From: Gordonia amicalis NBRC 100051 = JCM 11271
Lineage (GTDB): Bacteria; Actinomycetota; Actinomycetes; Mycobacteriales; Mycobacteriaceae
DNA: 64,000 bases
Direction of reading: 5' to 3'
Assembly: GCF_000332995.1 (NCBI RefSeq)
Contig: NZ_BANS01000001.1
Location: 186,001-250,000 of the forward strand
In this document: one piece after another, positions 26,487 through 34,808 of the stretch
Numbering within the stretch: the first letter of the stretch is position 1
Layout of the letters: each line of letters opens with the position of its first letter
The notes under the pieces: generated by a model
Databases searched by the model: none
What the model was told of the DNA's origin: nothing
What the model saw: the letters and a program-made list of their open reading frames with translations, nothing else
Position numbers and translations under genes: made by a program

Positions 26487-26492
26487 TACTCT
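26487..26492 (+). promoter_or_regulatory. -10 box (TACTCT) for upp, probably leaderless
   Basis: TACTCT ends seven bases before the upp ATG and no Shine-Dalgarno is seen, so transcription likely starts at the ATG. Confidence 0.4.
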
Positions 26493-26499
26493 GGTCGCC

Positions 26500-27123
26500 A
26501 TGGAACGCCTGATCGTCGATCATCCCCTGGCCGCCGCGCGTCTGACGACGATGCGAGACGAGACCACCGACAACGCCGGATTCCGTGCGGCGCTGTCGGA
26601 TCTCACCCAGATGCTCATCTATGAGGCGCTGGCCGGTGCGCCGCGTGTCGACATGCAGATCAAGACGCCGCTGGTCCCGTACACCGGATCGCGTCTGGCG
26701 ACGCCGCCGCTGCTCGTGCCGGTCCTGCGAGCGGGTCTGGGAATGGTCGAGCAGGCGCATGCGATGGTGCCCGAGTCCCGGGTCGGCTTCGTGGGCATCG
26801 CCCGCGACGAGGAGACCGCACAACCGGTGCCGTATCTCGAGTCGCTGCCCGAGGACCTCTCCGGACTTCCGGTCTTCGTGCTCGACCCGATGCTCGCGAC
26901 CGGAGGGTCGATGCTGCACACGATCGAACTGCTCGTCGCGCGCAACGCCACCGACATCACCGCGGTCTGCGTCGTCGCGGCGCCGCAGGGCGTGGCCCTC
27001 CTGGAGGAGTCGGGCCATCCGTGCCGGCTGGTCGTGGCGGCGATCGACGAGGGACTCAACGATGTCAACTACATCGTGCCGGGGCTCGGCGACGCCGGCG
27101 ATCGTCAGTTCGGGCCGCGCTGA
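26500..27123 (+). CDS. upp: Uracil phosphoribosyltransferase
   Basis: 207 residues. PRPP-binding loop [14 protein letters not shown] and the UPRTase signature [12 protein letters not shown] near the C-terminus. Converts uracil and PRPP to UMP. The open frame continues 129 bases upstream, but ATG at 26500 gives the expected [10 protein letters not shown] start. Together with cdd, deoA and the purine phosphorylase it completes local nucleobase salvage. Confidence 0.96.
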   Translation: MERLIVDHPLAAARLTTMRDETTDNAGFRAALSDLTQMLIYEALAGAPRVDMQIKTPLVPYTGSRLATPPLLVPVLRAGLGMVEQAHAMVPESRVGFVGIARDEETAQPVPYLESLPEDLSGLPVFVLDPMLATGGSMLHTIELLVARNATDITAVCVVAAPQGVALLEESGHPCRLVVAAIDEGLNDVNYIVPGLGDAGDRQFGPR

Positions 27124-27162
27124 CGGGGTTCGTGCCGAGGACGGCGGCCGGTCGCGAGCGGT

Positions 27163-27831
27163 TCAGCCGGGCAGCGACCAGTAGGCGAGCATCGGTTCGT
27201 TCGTCAGCACCGAACCGCCCTCGACGATGGTGAGACTCGCGGGGGACACCAGATAGCGGACCGCTCCGTTGCGCGCCTCGAAGGTGTTGCCGACGCGGGT
27301 CGGGAACTGCAGCTCGATGCCGCCCTCGGGTGCCTGGCCTTTGTAGTACCAGCGACCCGTCTGGTTCCCGACCTGGCAGATGACCACCCGGGACCGTGAG
27401 GTCTGACCGATCGCGACGGCCGGGTCGTCGGCCGCGTTGCAGCGCGGACCGGTGACGAATCCCTGCCAGTCGGCACCCGTCACGGTCGGGGTCGGACGGT
27501 TCGGCACCGGTGGCGGCGTCGTCGTGACGGTCGTCTGGGGAGGTGTCGGGGACCGGGTGACGGTGCTCGTGATCGTCGCGGGCTCCGGGTTGGTGGTGGT
27601 CGCGGCGGTCGTGTCGGAGGACTCCTCGTCCGACGGGATCAGGAGAAATGCGGCGAGCACCCCTGCCACGACCAGCAGGACACCGGCGCCGATCGCCACC
27701 AGGACCGCGGGCGACGTCCAGGGCGAGCGCGGCGGTTGCGGTGGCGGACCCTGCGGATAGCCACCCGGCCCATAGGCGCCCGGGTACCCGCCGGGCGGGT
27801 AACCGCCGGAACCGTCGGGTGGATAGGTCAT
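27163..27831 (-). CDS. Membrane-anchored protein with Pro-rich and Thr-rich linkers
   Basis: 222 residues. The N-terminal Pro/Gly/Tyr-rich cytoplasmic segment (1-38) precedes one membrane helix (about 42-66). An acidic then Thr/Pro-rich spacer (70-120) leads to a C-terminal extracellular domain (about 120-222) with two cysteines and WYYKGQAP. Layout resembles mycobacterial surface proteins with a YPPGGYP-type head. Family not recognised. It lies 58 bp downstream of the purine nucleoside phosphorylase gene on the same strand. Confidence 0.7.
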   Translation of the reverse strand: MTYPPDGSGGYPPGGYPGAYGPGGYPQGPPPQPPRSPWTSPAVLVAIGAGVLLVVAGVLAAFLLIPSDEESSDTTAATTTNPEPATITSTVTRSPTPPQTTVTTTPPPVPNRPTPTVTGADWQGFVTGPRCNAADDPAVAIGQTSRSRVVICQVGNQTGRWYYKGQAPEGGIELQFPTRVGNTFEARNGAVRYLVSPASLTIVEGGSVLTNEPMLAYWSLPG

Positions 27832-27889
27832 GGTGCTCCTCGAGATCTGTCGGGACTACTCGGGTGAGGATTCGGCGTCGGGATCGGTT

Positions 27890-28693
27890 CTACAGCTCGC
27901 CGATGATCTGGGCGAGCAGCTCGCCCATGCGTGTCGCCGACGCACGCCCGACGTCGAGCACCTCGGTGTGGCTGAGGGGTTCGCCGGTGATCCCGGCGGC
28001 CAGATTGGTCACCAGCGAGATCCCGAGAACCTCGAGTCCGGCCGCCCGGGCCGCGATCGTCTCGTGCACGGTCGACATGCCGACCAGGTCGGCTCCGAGC
28101 GTGCGGAGCATCCGGATCTCGGCCGGGGTCTCGTAGTGCGGTCCGGGCAGACCGGCGTAGACACCCTCGGCGAACGACGGGTCGACGCGACGGGCGATCT
28201 CCCGCAACCGCGGGGAGTAGGCGTCGACGAGGTCGACGAACTGTGCGCCGACCAGCGGAGAACGAGCCGTCAGATTGAGGTGGTCGGAGATCAGGACCGG
28301 CTGACCCACCGACATGTCCTCGCGCAGGCCGCCGGCCGCGTTGGTGAGCACGACCGTGTGGACGCCGGCCGCGGCCGCGGTACGCACCGGGTGCACGACG
28401 CGTGCGAGATCGTGGCCCTCGTAGGCGTGGATCCGGCCGAGGATCAAGAGGACTCGGCGGTCGCCGACCCGGACCGAGTGGATCACTCCGCCGTGACCGG
28501 CGGCCGCGGGCGGGGTGACGCCGGGGATCGAGGACATCGGCAACGAACGGATCGGCGCGCCGAACGCGTCGGCCGCCGGCGCCCACCCGGAGCCGAGGAT
28601 GACGGCCACATCGTGTGCGGCGGCGTCGGTCTCGGCGGCGATGGTGGCGGCCGCGACGATGGCTGCGGCGCCGGCGTCGGCAGTGGGATCCAT
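27890..28693 (-). CDS. deoD: Purine nucleoside phosphorylase (trimeric type)
   Basis: 267 residues. Phosphate-binding [19 protein letters not shown], the LTNAAGGL segment and the purine-site GPHYETPAE and VGMSTVHE are present, all from the trimeric (class I) purine nucleoside phosphorylases also called PunA. Splits inosine and guanosine to base and ribose-1-phosphate. A TAGGGT box six bases upstream of the ATG suggests a leaderless transcript. Confidence 0.93.
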   Translation of the reverse strand: MDPTADAGAAAIVAAATIAAETDAAAHDVAVILGSGWAPAADAFGAPIRSLPMSSIPGVTPPAAAGHGGVIHSVRVGDRRVLLILGRIHAYEGHDLARVVHPVRTAAAAGVHTVVLTNAAGGLREDMSVGQPVLISDHLNLTARSPLVGAQFVDLVDAYSPRLREIARRVDPSFAEGVYAGLPGPHYETPAEIRMLRTLGADLVGMSTVHETIAARAAGLEVLGISLVTNLAAGITGEPLSHTEVLDVGRASATRMGELLAQIIGEL

Positions 28694-28699
28694 GCGCCA

Positions 28700-28705
28700 A
28701 CCCTA
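28700..28705 (-). promoter_or_regulatory. -10 box (TAGGGT) for the purine phosphorylase gene
   Basis: On the minus strand TAGGGT ends six bases before the ATG at 28693. Typical spacing for a leaderless actinobacterial gene. Confidence 0.45.
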
Positions 28706-28782
28706 AACGGTGACCCCGACGCCGGTGCGGCACCGAGGGATCGTGCGACGGCCGTGCCCGGAGAGGACTCGTCGCGGGGCGA

Positions 28783-28788
28783 TAGGGT
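28783..28788 (+). promoter_or_regulatory. -10 box (TAGGGT) for the enoyl-CoA isomerase-like gene
   Basis: TAGGGT ends six bases before the ATG at 28795, and there is no Shine-Dalgarno. The box is the same hexamer as that of the divergent purine phosphorylase promoter 78 bp away. Confidence 0.45.
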
Positions 28789-28794
28789 CAGGCC

Positions 28795-29496
28795 ATGCCA
28801 TATCTCAACGAGGTCGGGGAGGTCGTCGAACTCCAGCTCGGGGCCACAGGCGTCGAACTCGACGAGTCGAACCCCGAGAACCGCTTCCGTCTGGAATGGC
28901 TCGACGAGGTGGAACGACTGCTCGGTGAGGTGAGCGCCGACCCGAGCCGCCCACTGGTGCTGACCGCGACCGGCAAGTTCTTCACCAACGGGCTCGACAC
29001 CGACCACATCTTCGCCGCGCCGGATCAACTGCCCGCATACCTCGACCGCGTGCACTCGCTGTATGCCACGATCCTCACGCTCCCCGTCCCGACGGTCGCC
29101 GCGATCAACGGCCACGCGTTCGGTGCCGGCGCCATGCTCGCCCTCTGCACCGACCATGTGCTGATGCGCACCGAACGTGGGTTCTGGTCTCTGCCCGAGG
29201 CCGCGTTGAACATGCCCTTCACCCGCGGCATGTCGACACTCCTGCGCACGCGGCTCACTGATCGGGCCGCGACCGAGGCGATGTACACCAGCCGGCGGTA
29301 CGGCGCCGCCGAGGCCGCCGCGGCGGGGATCGTCGACGAGGCGGTCGAGGCGGAGCGGCTGACCGCCCGCGCCGCCGAGGTCGCCGCTTCGCGCGCGGCG
29401 ACGGCCGGCTCCAACCTCGCCCTGATCAAACGAGGCCTGCGCGGACCACTGCTCGACGACCTCGCCCTTCCGACTCCGGCAGGGGTCCTGTCGTGA
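28795..29496 (+). CDS. Enoyl-CoA hydratase/isomerase family protein
   Basis: 233 residues, short for a crotonase. Oxyanion-hole segments GKFFTNGLD and GHAFGAGAMLAL are visible. The first catalytic Glu of hydratases (in the GGGCEL position) is replaced, while the Glu of LPEAALNMPF is kept. One-Glu crotonases are usually delta3-delta2-enoyl-CoA isomerases, which move double bonds during breakdown of unsaturated fatty acids, so isomerase is more likely than hydratase. Its stop overlaps the amidohydrolase start (GTGA). Confidence 0.82.
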   Translation: MPYLNEVGEVVELQLGATGVELDESNPENRFRLEWLDEVERLLGEVSADPSRPLVLTATGKFFTNGLDTDHIFAAPDQLPAYLDRVHSLYATILTLPVPTVAAINGHAFGAGAMLALCTDHVLMRTERGFWSLPEAALNMPFTRGMSTLLRTRLTDRAATEAMYTSRRYGAAEAAAAGIVDEAVEAERLTARAAEVAASRAATAGSNLALIKRGLRGPLLDDLALPTPAGVLS

Positions 29497-30728
29497 CCGG
29501 CGTGACGGCGGACAGACTCCCCGACGCGTCGCGCATCATCGACGCGTGGCTGGCCGCCCACGGCCCCGAGCTCATCGCGTGGCGGCGCGACATCCACGCT
29601 CATCCCGAGCTGTCCCGGCAGGAGGTGCGCACCACCGAGCTGGTGATGGCCGAACTGTCGGCCGCCGGTCTCGACCCGCGCCGGCTCCCGCTGGGCACCG
29701 GCGTCGTCTGCGACCTCGGTCCCTCCGGTGAACCGCGGATCGGTCTGCGCGCCGACATGGACGCCCTGCCGGTCACCGAACACACCGGCCTCCCGTTCAC
29801 CTCGACCGTGGAGGGTGCGTCTCACTCCTGCGGACACGACGCCCACACGGCGATCCTGATCGGCGTGGCCAAACTCCTGGCCTCGGCCGGTCCGCTGCCC
29901 GTGGGTGTCCGGCTGATCTTCCAGGCGGCCGAGGAGGTCATGCCCGGTGGCGCGCTCGACGCCATCGAAGCCGGTGTGACCAGCGGACTCGGGCGCATCT
30001 TCGCGCTGCACTGCGATCCGCGTCTGCCCGTCGGCACCGTCGGCCTGCGATCGGGTCCGCTGACGTCGGCGGCCGACCACATCGACCTGCAACTCCACTC
30101 CGCAGGCGGACACACCTCCCGCCCGCACCTGACCGGCGACCTGATCTACGCGATGGGCACCGTGATCACCGGACTGCCCGGCGTGCTCTCCCGGCGCGTC
30201 GACCCCCGATCGGGCACGGTGATGGTGTGGGGTGCGGCCAATGCCGGCAGCGCCGCCAACGCCATCCCGCAGGAAGGCCGGATGCGCGGCACGGTCCGCA
30301 CCGGTGACCACGACACCTGGGCGGCACTGGAACCGTTGGTCCGCAGCGTCGTCGGCGAACTCCTCGCGCCGCTCGGCGTGCGCTACGACCTCTCCTACTT
30401 CAGAGGCGTTCCGCCCGTCGTCAACGACGAGATCGCGGTGGGCATGCTCGAACGCGCGGTCGCCGCGATCGGACCCGAGACCGTCGCCGCCACCCCGCAA
30501 TCACCCGGCGGCGAGGACTTCTCCTGGTACCTCGAGCAGGTTCCGGGCGCGATGGCCCGACTCGGCGTGTGGGACGGTTTCGGTCCGCAGGTCGACCTGC
30601 ACGCCCCCAACTTCGACCTGGACGAACGCGCCCTCGCCATCGGCGTCCGCACGCTCGCCGGGGTCGTACTCAACGCACGCAGCGCTGCCGGCGAACTGCC
30701 GGAACTGACGCCGCCGTTCGCGCCCTAG
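29493..30728 (+). CDS. M20-family amidohydrolase (N-acyl amino acid hydrolase)
   Basis: 411 residues. Metal ligands and motifs of the M20D branch: RADMDALPV, SCGHDAHTA and EEVMPGGA, then the dimerisation domain with the HTSRPH substrate His, and GGEDFSWYL near the end. Removes acyl groups from amino acids or related amides. Equivalent mycobacterial genes (AmiA1/AmiB1) lie at the same place next to purine nucleoside phosphorylase. Ends six bases before the convergent cyclotransferase gene. Confidence 0.9.
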   Translation: MTGVTADRLPDASRIIDAWLAAHGPELIAWRRDIHAHPELSRQEVRTTELVMAELSAAGLDPRRLPLGTGVVCDLGPSGEPRIGLRADMDALPVTEHTGLPFTSTVEGASHSCGHDAHTAILIGVAKLLASAGPLPVGVRLIFQAAEEVMPGGALDAIEAGVTSGLGRIFALHCDPRLPVGTVGLRSGPLTSAADHIDLQLHSAGGHTSRPHLTGDLIYAMGTVITGLPGVLSRRVDPRSGTVMVWGAANAGSAANAIPQEGRMRGTVRTGDHDTWAALEPLVRSVVGELLAPLGVRYDLSYFRGVPPVVNDEIAVGMLERAVAAIGPETVAATPQSPGGEDFSWYLEQVPGAMARLGVWDGFGPQVDLHAPNFDLDERALAIGVRTLAGVVLNARSAAGELPELTPPFAP

Positions 30729-30734
30729 AAGACC

Positions 30735-31217
30735 TCAGGGTTCTACGGGACCAGGCCCGGGCCCGACGTTGCGCGACTCGCGCAACCGCAGATCCTGGAC
30801 GTAGTCGGCGGGGGCGCCGGCGATCTCCGCGGCCTCGGCCATGACACCGAGATAGCGGGCCGAGGGGAGTCCGCCCTCGTAGGCGTCGAGCACATACAGC
30901 CAGGCCAGCACGGGGCCGTCGGCGGTGTCGACGCGCGCGCGGATCTTGCGGTGGATGCCGAGCTCGGAACCCTCCCACCGGTCGAGGAGTTCCTCGTCTT
31001 CGGTCGTCACGTCATACAGGACGACGAAGACACGGGCGTCGGGGTCATCGCGGTCCTCGGTGACCGTCGCCAGGGAACCCTCCCAGCCGATGTCGCCGCC
31101 ACCGAAGGTCAGGCGCCACCCGCGTAGCCATCCGGTACCCGACATCGGCGAGTGCGGCGCGCGTTCCGCCATCTGCTCGGGATGCATGTTGGATCCGTAG
31201 GCTGCGTAAATCGGCAC
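30735..31217 (-). CDS. Gamma-glutamylcyclotransferase-like protein
   Basis: 160 residues with the GGCT-fold signature YAAYGSNM at the N-terminus and WEGSELG, whose Glu matches the catalytic acid. Family members release 5-oxoproline from gamma-glutamyl compounds, but the substrate in actinomycetes lacking glutathione is unsettled. Similar small genes sit beside lpdA in mycobacteria. Confidence 0.82.
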   Translation of the reverse strand: MPIYAAYGSNMHPEQMAERAPHSPMSGTGWLRGWRLTFGGGDIGWEGSLATVTEDRDDPDARVFVVLYDVTTEDEELLDRWEGSELGIHRKIRARVDTADGPVLAWLYVLDAYEGGLPSARYLGVMAEAAEIAGAPADYVQDLRLRESRNVGPGPGPVEP

Positions 31218-31548
31218 GGGTGGAGCCTAGTGGGTCGGCGGCGAGTCCGGAAGGCGACAGGCAGGAGCCGAGGAGTGGCGTACGCCGCATGCGGGGCCAC
31301 CCGAGGAGTGCCGCGGGACGATCAGGACTAGGTTGTTAGGTGGCGCGACACCACGTGACGGTCCGCCATATCAGAGCGACGCACCACCCCGCGAGGCTCG
31401 ACCCAGTCGGATCAGCAGTCGGACACCAGCCAGTCGGACGCCCGCCGGTCCGGCACCGACCAGTTCGCCCATTCGACAACACCACGCCGGGCGCACGGTG
31501 CCCCACGAAGGCCGCCGCGACGAGACCGGTGAAGGACAGGAGTGCACA
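31218..31548. other. Long leader region upstream of lpdA
   Basis: 331 bases between divergent genes. A TAGGTT (31329-31334) is a possible -10 for lpdA, implying a 5' leader near 200 bases. CAGTCGGA occurs three times (31404, 31416, 31431). The ribosome site GGACAGGAG (31534-31542) precedes the lpdA GTG. No small gene is supported. Confidence 0.4.
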
Positions 31549-32952
31549 GTGACCAGGATCGTCATCATCGGCGGTGGACCAGCGGGTTATGAGGCGGCGC
31601 TCGCCGCGGCCGCGTACGGCGCCGACATCACGGTGATCGATTCGGACGGGATCGGTGGTGCCTGTGTGTTGTGGGACTGCGTCCCGTCGAAGACCTTCAT
31701 CGCCTCCACCGGTATCCGTACCGAGGTGCGTCGCGCCGTCGACCTCGGCATCAACATCAAGACCGACGACACCCTGGTCACCCTCCCGCAGATCCATCAG
31801 CGCGTGCGCGACCTCGCCTTCGCCCAGTCCGCCGACATCAAGTCGCGACTCCTCAGTGAGGGCGTCAAACTGGTTTCCGGTACCGCCGTTCTCGACGAGA
31901 CGCAGGTCGGCGTCTCGACCCACTGCGTCGTCGCGACCCTCGCCGACGGCAGCACCGAGCGCTACGACGGTGACGTCGTGCTGATCGCGACCGGCGCGTC
32001 GCCGCGCATCCTGCCCGACGCGCAGCCCGACGGCGAACGCATCCTCACCTGGCGTCAGCTCTACGACCTCGAAGAGCTGCCCGAGCATCTCGTCGTCATC
32101 GGTTCCGGTGTCACCGGCGCGGAGTTCGTCCACGCCTACACCGAACTCGGTGTGAAGGTGACGCTGGTGTCGAGCCGGGACCGCGTGCTCCCGCACGAGG
32201 ACGAGGACGCCGCCCTGGTGCTCGAGGATGCGCTCGCCGAGCGCGGCGTCGAACTCGTCAAGCACGCGCGTGCCGACAAGGTCGTTCGCGACGGTGACAC
32301 CGTCACCGCGCATCTCGCCGACGGGTCCACCGTCACCGGCAGTCACGTGCTGATGACCGTCGGCTCGATTCCCAACACCGCGAACCTCGAACTCGAGCGT
32401 GCCGGGGTCGAGGTCGACAAGGGTGGCTACATCCGGGTGGACCGGGTGTCTCGGACCTCGGTGCCCGGAATCTACGCGGCCGGCGACTGCACCGGCTTGC
32501 TGCCGCTGGCCTCGGTGGCCGCCATGCAGGGTCGCATCGCCGTGTACCACGCCCTGGGCGAGGGCGTCAGCCCGATCAAGCTGAAAACCGTTGCGTCGGC
32601 GATCTTCACGCGTCCCGAGATCGCCACCGTCGGGGTCTCGCAGAAGGCCATCGACGCCGGCGAGTACCCCGCGCGCACGGTGATGCTGCCGCTGGCGACC
32701 AATCCGCGCGCCAAGATGAGCGGGCTGCGTCGCGGATTCGTGAAGATCTTCTGCCGTCCGGCCACCGGCGTGGTGATCGGTGGTGTCGCGGTGGCGCCCA
32801 ACGCCTCCGAGCTCATCCTCCCGCTGGCCCTCGCGGTGCAGAACAAACTGACCGTCGGCGATCTCGCGCAGACGTTCTCGGTGTACCCGTCGCTGTCCGG
32901 TTCGATCACCGAGGCCGCGCGTCAGCTCGTCCGGCACGACGATCTGGACTGA
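31549..32952 (+). CDS. lpdA: NAD(P)H-quinone dehydrogenase LpdA (flavoprotein disulfide reductase)
   Basis: 467 residues from GTG at 31549. Rossmann motif IVIIGGGPAGYEA (FAD), a second GSGVTGAEF (NAD(P)), then AAGDCTG and a C-terminal dimer domain. The redox region reads GGACVLWDC, so the CxxxxC pair is present, but the usual C-terminal His-Pro-Thr-x-x-Glu is VYPSLSGS, lacking the catalytic His. This matches mycobacterial LpdA-type enzymes that reduce quinones rather than lipoamide. The open frame continues upstream into non-homologous sequence. Confidence 0.88.
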   Translation: MTRIVIIGGGPAGYEAALAAAAYGADITVIDSDGIGGACVLWDCVPSKTFIASTGIRTEVRRAVDLGINIKTDDTLVTLPQIHQRVRDLAFAQSADIKSRLLSEGVKLVSGTAVLDETQVGVSTHCVVATLADGSTERYDGDVVLIATGASPRILPDAQPDGERILTWRQLYDLEELPEHLVVIGSGVTGAEFVHAYTELGVKVTLVSSRDRVLPHEDEDAALVLEDALAERGVELVKHARADKVVRDGDTVTAHLADGSTVTGSHVLMTVGSIPNTANLELERAGVEVDKGGYIRVDRVSRTSVPGIYAAGDCTGLLPLASVAAMQGRIAVYHALGEGVSPIKLKTVASAIFTRPEIATVGVSQKAIDAGEYPARTVMLPLATNPRAKMSGLRRGFVKIFCRPATGVVIGGVAVAPNASELILPLALAVQNKLTVGDLAQTFSVYPSLSGSITEAARQLVRHDDLD

Positions 32953-33035
32953 CACTTCGTCGAGCGGCGCGATCACGGTAGGGTCGTGGAGAATCCGCCC
33001 GGAACCGGGCGCACCGCGACGCAGGGGGAGATGTC

Positions 33036-34373
33036 GTGACAGGGCCCGTTGCCGACCCGTTTGCGCAGAACAACCGGGGTGTGTCGAATGCGCCGTCGTT
33101 CGGCGGGGGACGCACCGACTGGGCCGGCATGGGCATCGACGAGATCATCGACACCCTCCGCACCATGGATCCCGGCCGGGCCTCCGGTGACGTCGAGACG
33201 ATCCTCAAGGCGATCGAGGCGGTGCGCCGCGCGTCGGATCGCATGGCGGCGATGTTCGGCGACGAGCTGCTCGGCCTCGCCTCCGATGCCGCCCTCGATA
33301 CGGGAAAGGCGTTGTCCGACGCCATGCAACGGAGCCTGGAGACGGCCACCGTGGTCGGCGAGGCCCTGAGTACCGCCGTCGGGATCGTCGGTGCGACACG
33401 GGGTCAGGAGGGGCGGTTGCGAGAACTGCAGCAGCATCTCCGCGACAACCCCGAGGACGCTCCGATGGTGCGGTTCGAGGCGGACCGCACCATGTCGGGC
33501 ACGTACTCGTCACCGATGCAGCGTGTCCAGCACGCGCTTCCGGAGCCCACCGGGCCCGACGACGTGGTGCGCGGGATCGACGGCCCGTCGTCCGCGGCCG
33601 GCCCGGGGTCCGGTTCCGAGGCGCCGCGCGGCCAGGCGGCGAACACCGTCGACGCGGGAGACTTCGGCCGTTCCGGTGGCGCCACGGCCCCGGTCGCGAC
33701 CGGTGGGCCGGGACCTGGACCGGCGGGAGGTGGACCCACCCCGGTCGCGCCGGTCTCGTCGTCCTCCTCGCCGTCGGGATCGTCCGGCCGCCGGGATGCC
33801 GACGACCCCGACGGTCTGCTCCGCGGCGGTCAGGGCACACCGGGCGGTGTCGGCACGCACGGTGTTGCCGGTGCCGGACGATCCGGGAACGATCGCGGAA
33901 ATGGTTCTGACAGAACGGGTTCCGGCGTCGGGGCCGGAGTGCCGATCGCCCCGGTGGTCGGACCGCTCCCGCTGACGCCGTCGTCGCCCGGAGTCGCCAC
34001 GCCGACGACGTCGACGCCGCCGGCAGCGAGTGCTGCGGGACCACGTGCGGGGATCGCACCACCGGTGGGCCCCGCCGGCGCGCCGCCCACGGCCCGCCGG
34101 CCCGGCGCCGAGGACGACGACAAGCACAAGGCGGCGCCCTACCTGCACAACCGAGAGCACGGCGCGGAGATAGTCGGCGACCTGCCGCTCGTCGGGCCGC
34201 CGGTGATCGGCGACTGGATTCCGCACATGGCCCCGGCCGCACCGGAGGCCGTACCCCCGCAGCCGACGCCGGGTGACGCGCTCGCTCCGGCGGTTCGGCA
34301 CCCCGGTACCGCCGACGCGGGTACCGGCGGAGGCGAGGAACCATCGTCGACGACACGTGGCCGGACATGCTGA
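33036..34373 (+). CDS. ESX/type VII secretion-associated protein with Pro/Gly-rich centre
   Basis: 445 residues, GTG start with GGGGGAG five bases upstream. Residues about 25-145 are helical (DEIIDTLRTMDPGRASG onward). Residues 180-370 are Pro/Gly/Ser/Thr-rich and disordered. The C-terminal AAPYLHNREHGAEIVGDLP followed by PPVIGDW resembles the conserved tail of type VII-associated proteins in Mycobacteriales. No signal peptide. It overlaps the next gene by seven bases. Substrate or accessory role is inferred. Confidence 0.72.
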   Translation: MTGPVADPFAQNNRGVSNAPSFGGGRTDWAGMGIDEIIDTLRTMDPGRASGDVETILKAIEAVRRASDRMAAMFGDELLGLASDAALDTGKALSDAMQRSLETATVVGEALSTAVGIVGATRGQEGRLRELQQHLRDNPEDAPMVRFEADRTMSGTYSSPMQRVQHALPEPTGPDDVVRGIDGPSSAAGPGSGSEAPRGQAANTVDAGDFGRSGGATAPVATGGPGPGPAGGGPTPVAPVSSSSSPSGSSGRRDADDPDGLLRGGQGTPGGVGTHGVAGAGRSGNDRGNGSDRTGSGVGAGVPIAPVVGPLPLTPSSPGVATPTTSTPPAASAAGPRAGIAPPVGPAGAPPTARRPGAEDDDKHKAAPYLHNREHGAEIVGDLPLVGPPVIGDWIPHMAPAAPEAVPPQPTPGDALAPAVRHPGTADAGTGGGEEPSSTTRGRTC

Positions 34374-34807
34374 GCCGGGTGGACAGGCTGCCCGGCGGTG
34401 TCGCCCGGCTCGCCTCCGCGGTGCCCGACGAGGACATCATCCGGTGTCTGCATCTCCTGGTCGCCACCGTCATGGACGTGACCGGAGCGTCGACCCCCGA
34501 GGTCCGCGACGTGATCCGCCAGTGGCGCCAGCAGGGGAGTGCCGAGCCGGCGGGCGTGGCGTCGTTGAGGGTCGTTGCCGCACAACATGATTTCGACTCG
34601 TTCGCCCACCAGCGACGCGGTGACACCGATCGTCAACTCGACAGCTTCCGCCGTGCCCGGGCTGTTGACTGCGTCCTCGCCGCGATGTCGGTGTCGACGG
34701 CCGCGGAGGCACCGCGCACCGCTCTGCGGGAGGCTGCCTACGAAGCCGCCGCCGCGCTCGGGGGCACCGCGGGTGTCGTCGGGGTTCTCGCCGACTATGT
34801 CGCCTGA
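34367..34807 (+). CDS. Small helical protein coupled to the ESX-like gene
   Basis: 146 residues from ATG at 34367, entirely helical by pattern, with no signal peptide or membrane segment. No family recognised. It overlaps the preceding gene by seven bases and ends one base before the convergent glpK stop. Likely co-translated with, and possibly a partner of, the upstream ESX-associated protein. Confidence 0.62.
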   Translation: MLSRVDRLPGGVARLASAVPDEDIIRCLHLLVATVMDVTGASTPEVRDVIRQWRQQGSAEPAGVASLRVVAAQHDFDSFAHQRRGDTDRQLDSFRRARAVDCVLAAMSVSTAAEAPRTALREAAYEAAAALGGTAGVVGVLADYVA

Positions 34808-34808
34808 T

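Noticed and set aside
33036-34373. Mycobacterial PPE protein
   Set aside because: No PPE motif or PPE domain at the N-terminus; only the general layout and the tail resemble type VII-associated proteins.
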